Assembly: GCA_900754515.1 (NCBI GenBank)
Contig: CAAEDD010000052.1
Location: forward strand, 1-23,555
Source: an uncultured Oscillospiraceae bacterium
GTDB taxonomy: Bacteria > Bacillota > Clostridia > Oscillospirales > Oscillospiraceae
Length of the DNA stretch: 23,555 bases
Direction of reading: 5' to 3'
Shown here one piece after another: positions 21,207-23,555 of the stretch. The notes beneath the pieces were generated by a model. The model was not told where the DNA came from. It did no database searches and saw only the letters and a program-made list of their open reading frames with translations. The position numbers and the translations under genes are program-made. Position 1 is the first letter of the stretch; every line of letters starts with the position of its first letter.

Positions 21207-23195
21207 TTATGAAATATCCGCCATGTCCAAATACCTGTAGCCAAACTGAGCGATATGGTTTTTTCTGCCCTCCAAATTGTCCCCCAGAAGCAGTTCAAAG
21301 CTTTGAGCCATGAGCTCCGCATCCTCCGGCATAACTTTTATCAGCCTTCGGGTCTCCGGGTTCATCGTGGTCATCCACATCATATCCGGGTCGTTTTCGC
21401 CCAAGCCCTTGCTGCGGTTGATACTTGCCTTGGCTCCTTTAAGACTCTCAATTATCTCTGCCTTCTCTCTGTCGGAATAGGCAAAGTATGTCTTGCCTTT
21501 GCTCTCTATCTCATACAGGGGGGACTCGGCAATATATACATATCCCTCCTGTATGAGGGTTGGCACCAGACGGTAAAGCATGGTCAGAATGAGTGTGCGT
21601 ATCTGAAAGCCGTCCACATCTGCATCAGTGCAGATTATGACTTTGTTCCAGCGGAGATTATTAATATCAAAGCTGGACAGATCTTTGGTGTGTTTATCCT
21701 TTACTTCAACGCCGCAGCCAAGAACCTTTATAAGATCGGTAATTACATCGCTTTTAAATATACGCACATAGTCGGCTTTGAGGCAGTTGAGTATCTTCCC
21801 GCGCACCGGCATTATCCCCTGAAACTCCGCATCCCTTGAAAGTTTGCAGGAGCCCAAAGCGGAGTCACCCTCTACTATATATATCTCTCTGCGCTCCACA
21901 TCCCGGCTGCGGCAGTCGACAAATTTCTGCACTCGGTTGGAAATGTCAATACTACCGGACAGCTTTTTTTTCATGCCTTGCCTGGCCCGCTCAGCGGTTT
22001 CCCGGCTGCGCTTGTTTATAAGCACCTGCTCGGCTATTCTGTCCGCCTCCGGCTTATTTTCAATGAAGTAGATTTCAAGATTTGTCTTGAAAAATTCCGT
22101 CATCGCCTGCTGGATAAAGCGGTTGTTTATGGCTTTCTTTGTCTGGTTCTCATAGGATGTCTGGGTGGAAAAGCAGTTTGTTACCAGAACAAGGCAGTCC
22201 TGTATATCCTGAAATTTAACCGGGGACTCATTCTTTTGATACTTGCCTATCTTCTTTATGTAGGCATCTATAGCAGAGACAAAGGCGCTTCTGACTGCCT
22301 TGTCCGGAGCACCGCCGTTTTCAAGCCAGGAAGAGTTGTGGTAATATTCCAGAACGCTGGCATCCTTTGAGAAGCAGAAAGCGGCGGAGAGCTTCACCTT
22401 GTACTCGGGCTTGTCCTCCCGGTCCCGCCCCTTGCGCTCGGCAGAGATAAACTCCGGTTCAGTCAACGGCTTAGTGCCGGACAGTTCCCTAACATAATCT
22501 ATAATACCGTTTTCGTAGCAGTAGTCTCTGACTTCAAACTTGCCATTTTTCTCCAGGCGCAGTCTGAAAGTAACTCCGGCGTTAACAACTGCCTGGCGGT
22601 GAAGCACATCGTCAAAATACTCTTCCGGAATATTTATATCTGTAAATACTTCCAGATCCGGCTTCCAGCGAATGGTGGTTCCGGTCTTTTTCCTGTCAGT
22701 GGGCTCTACAATGAGTTCATGGCCCTTTTTGCCGCAGACTTTTCCCTTTTTAAAGTGGAGCTGGTACTTGTTCCCATCGCGGCGCACTGTGACGTCCATA
22801 TATTCTGAGGCATATTGCGTGGCGCAGGAACCAAGACCGTTGAGACCAAGAGAATATTCATAATCCCCGCCGCTGCTGTTCTGGTATTTGCCTCCGGCAT
22901 AAAGCTCGCAGAAAACCAGCTCCCAGTTATAGCGTTTCTCATTGGTGTTCCAATCCACGGGGCAGCCACGTCCAAAGTCCTCAACCTCAATTGAATGGTC
23001 TTCGTAATAGGTCAGAGTAATAAGATCTCCGTGTCCCTCTCTGGCCTCGTCTATGGAATTTGACAATATCTCAAATACTGCATGTTCGCAACCGTCAAGC
23101 CCATCGGAGCCAAAGATGACTCCAGGCCGCTTCCTGACTCTGTCCGCCCCCTTAAGCTGGGATATGCTGTCGTTTCCGTACTGTGTGCTGCTCAT
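21207..23195 (-). CDS. Type IIA topoisomerase subunit B (ParE/GyrB-like)
   Basis: 662 residues. The GHKL ATPase domain shows Glu42 and Asn46 in FEILSNSIDEA, GRG at 75-77, GLNGLG at 117-122 (usually GLHGVG) and KTGT at 170-173. The transducer domain follows to about 400. The TOPRIM domain has EGDSA at 442-446 and the metal-binding DADVD at 524-528, then RSKGLGEND and the MTTMNPETRRL box. With the downstream A subunit it should form an ATP-dependent A2B2 enzyme that decatenates or relaxes DNA. The length and the GLNGLG/EGDSALGS variants mark it as a divergent clostridial paralogue rather than housekeeping GyrB. AAAGG lies 12 bases before the ATG, and this is the first gene of its operon. Confidence 0.94.
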   Translation of the reverse strand: MSSTQYGNDSISQLKGADRVRKRPGVIFGSDGLDGCEHAVFEILSNSIDEAREGHGDLITLTYYEDHSIEVEDFGRGCPVDWNTNEKRYNWELVFCELYAGGKYQNSSGGDYEYSLGLNGLGSCATQYASEYMDVTVRRDGNKYQLHFKKGKVCGKKGHELIVEPTDRKKTGTTIRWKPDLEVFTDINIPEEYFDDVLHRQAVVNAGVTFRLRLEKNGKFEVRDYCYENGIIDYVRELSGTKPLTEPEFISAERKGRDREDKPEYKVKLSAAFCFSKDASVLEYYHNSSWLENGGAPDKAVRSAFVSAIDAYIKKIGKYQKNESPVKFQDIQDCLVLVTNCFSTQTSYENQTKKAINNRFIQQAMTEFFKTNLEIYFIENKPEADRIAEQVLINKRSRETAERARQGMKKKLSGSIDISNRVQKFVDCRSRDVERREIYIVEGDSALGSCKLSRDAEFQGIMPVRGKILNCLKADYVRIFKSDVITDLIKVLGCGVEVKDKHTKDLSSFDINNLRWNKVIICTDADVDGFQIRTLILTMLYRLVPTLIQEGYVYIAESPLYEIESKGKTYFAYSDREKAEIIESLKGAKASINRSKGLGENDPDMMWMTTMNPETRRLIKVMPEDAELMAQSFELLLGDNLEGRKNHIAQFGYRYLDMADIS

Positions 23196-23255
23196 ATATG
23201 CTTTGACCTTTCAAATACTACATCTAGTGCATTATAATCCTATTTTAACCAATAT

Positions 23256-23283
23256 ATTATAACATAAATACTGTAGATTTCAA
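23256..23283 (-). promoter_or_regulatory. Sigma-A promoter of the topoisomerase operon
   Basis: On the minus strand: TTGAAA (23283-23278), 16 bases, perfect TATAAT (23261-23256). A second TATAAT at about 23236-23231 lacks a good -35. The predicted leader is about 55 bases. No other promoter is seen before the lipoprotein gene at the operon end. Confidence 0.7.
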
Positions 23284-23355
23284 GGGTTAAGGGTCGGGAC
23301 AACTTATAGGGAAAATATATAAAATAAGTTCTGTATTAATTACATATAATAATGC

Positions 23356-23384
23356 AAAAGGCGGACTGCCACCGGCAGCCCGCC
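23356..23384 (-). terminator. Intrinsic terminator of a gene beyond the right edge
   Basis: On the minus strand an 11-bp GC-rich stem (GGCGGGCTGCC / GGCAGTCCGCC, one G-T pair) with a 3-base GGT loop is followed by TTTT. It precedes the topoisomerase operon promoter and separates it from a minus-strand transcript arriving from outside the window. Confidence 0.82.
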
Positions 23385-23555
23385 CCGCGGACGATATTTT
23401 CTTTTTACGGGAAAACTCTCGCACCGCTTGACAATTTCCCGTTTTAGATGTATCCATATATACATATGGCGCATCATCTGGCAGCTTATCTCTCTTACCG
23501 CCCGGGCTCTTGTCTGGTTCTATTATCTGCGCCTTATTAAAAAATACTCAGGCAT
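23385..23555. other. Unresolved right-edge segment
   Basis: No gene is firmly supported. On the plus strand a frame open to the window edge encodes a hydrophobic, basic stretch (IIWQLISLTARALVWFYY then LRLIKKYSG). It is preceded by TTGACA at 23428-23433 with a weak TATCCA 17 bases on. On the minus strand a frame ends MPEYFLIRRR at 23523 and could be a gene tail. The available sequence cannot separate these. Confidence 0.25.

Noticed and set aside
20885..21322. Zinc-ribbon protein with a 46-residue N-terminal extension
   Set aside because: The extension overlaps the ParE-like gene in another frame; ATG at 21184 follows a purine-rich site and starts a normal two-span protein.

Overview
The window looks like the chromosome of an anaerobic, spore-forming member of the Clostridia, probably Oscillospiraceae-like. 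The support is a spoIIIA operon, an alpha/beta-type small acid-soluble spore protein, Gram-positive ribosome binding sites and promoters, and a clostridial style of second type IIA topoisomerase. Most genes lie on the minus strand. No rRNA, CRISPR array, intact insertion sequence or phage module was seen.

Layout. (1) 1-3982, minus: spoIIIAA to spoIIIAH, with spoIIIAH cut by the window edge. A sigma-E-like promoter precedes spoIIIAA and stands back to back with a sigma-A-like promoter for a small unknown membrane protein on the plus strand (4094-4564). A 23-bp palindromic terminator separates that gene from the next block. (2) 4655-9544, minus: five co-directional genes. These are a zinc-type ArsR/SmtB repressor, a P1B-type ATPase with several key catalytic residues replaced, a nitroreductase, a HAD phosphatase, and a TetR regulator fused to a SAM-dependent methyltransferase. 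A promoter/operator precedes arsR and another precedes the TetR fusion. (3) 9721-9921, plus: an alpha/beta SASP gene with its own terminator. (4) 9974-12152: about 2.2 kb without an intact gene, holding decayed minus-strand coding fragments and a frameshifted C-terminal relic of a protein like the next gene. (5) 12153-14090, plus: an alpha/beta hydrolase joined to a multi-span membrane domain. (6) 14259-15749, plus: glycerol kinase, visibly richer in G+C than its neighbours. (7) 15750-16318: intergenic, with a perfect 23-bp inverted repeat. (8) 16319-16523, minus: tRNA-Leu(TAG) and tRNA-Gly(GCC). (9) 16584-23195, minus: an apparent operon of ParE-like and ParC-like topoisomerase subunits with a zinc-ribbon membrane protein between them, then a YitT-family membrane protein and a lipoprotein with a degenerate transglutaminase-like domain. 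(10) 23196-23555: promoter of that operon, a minus-strand terminator for a gene outside the window, and an unresolved plus-strand open frame.

The most interesting block is the zinc-sensor cassette. Its repressor keeps the full SmtB-type alpha5 metal site. Its ATPase has Glu in place of the phosphorylated Asp, Ala-Gly-Lys in place of Thr-Gly-Glu, and Cys-Pro-Ser in place of Cys-Pro-Cys. Together with a TetR-methyltransferase fusion, this suggests a metal-responsive system that is not simple zinc efflux. A second apparent pseudoenzyme is the transglutaminase-like lipoprotein at the end of the topoisomerase operon. All family assignments come from reading the translated sequence, without database searches.
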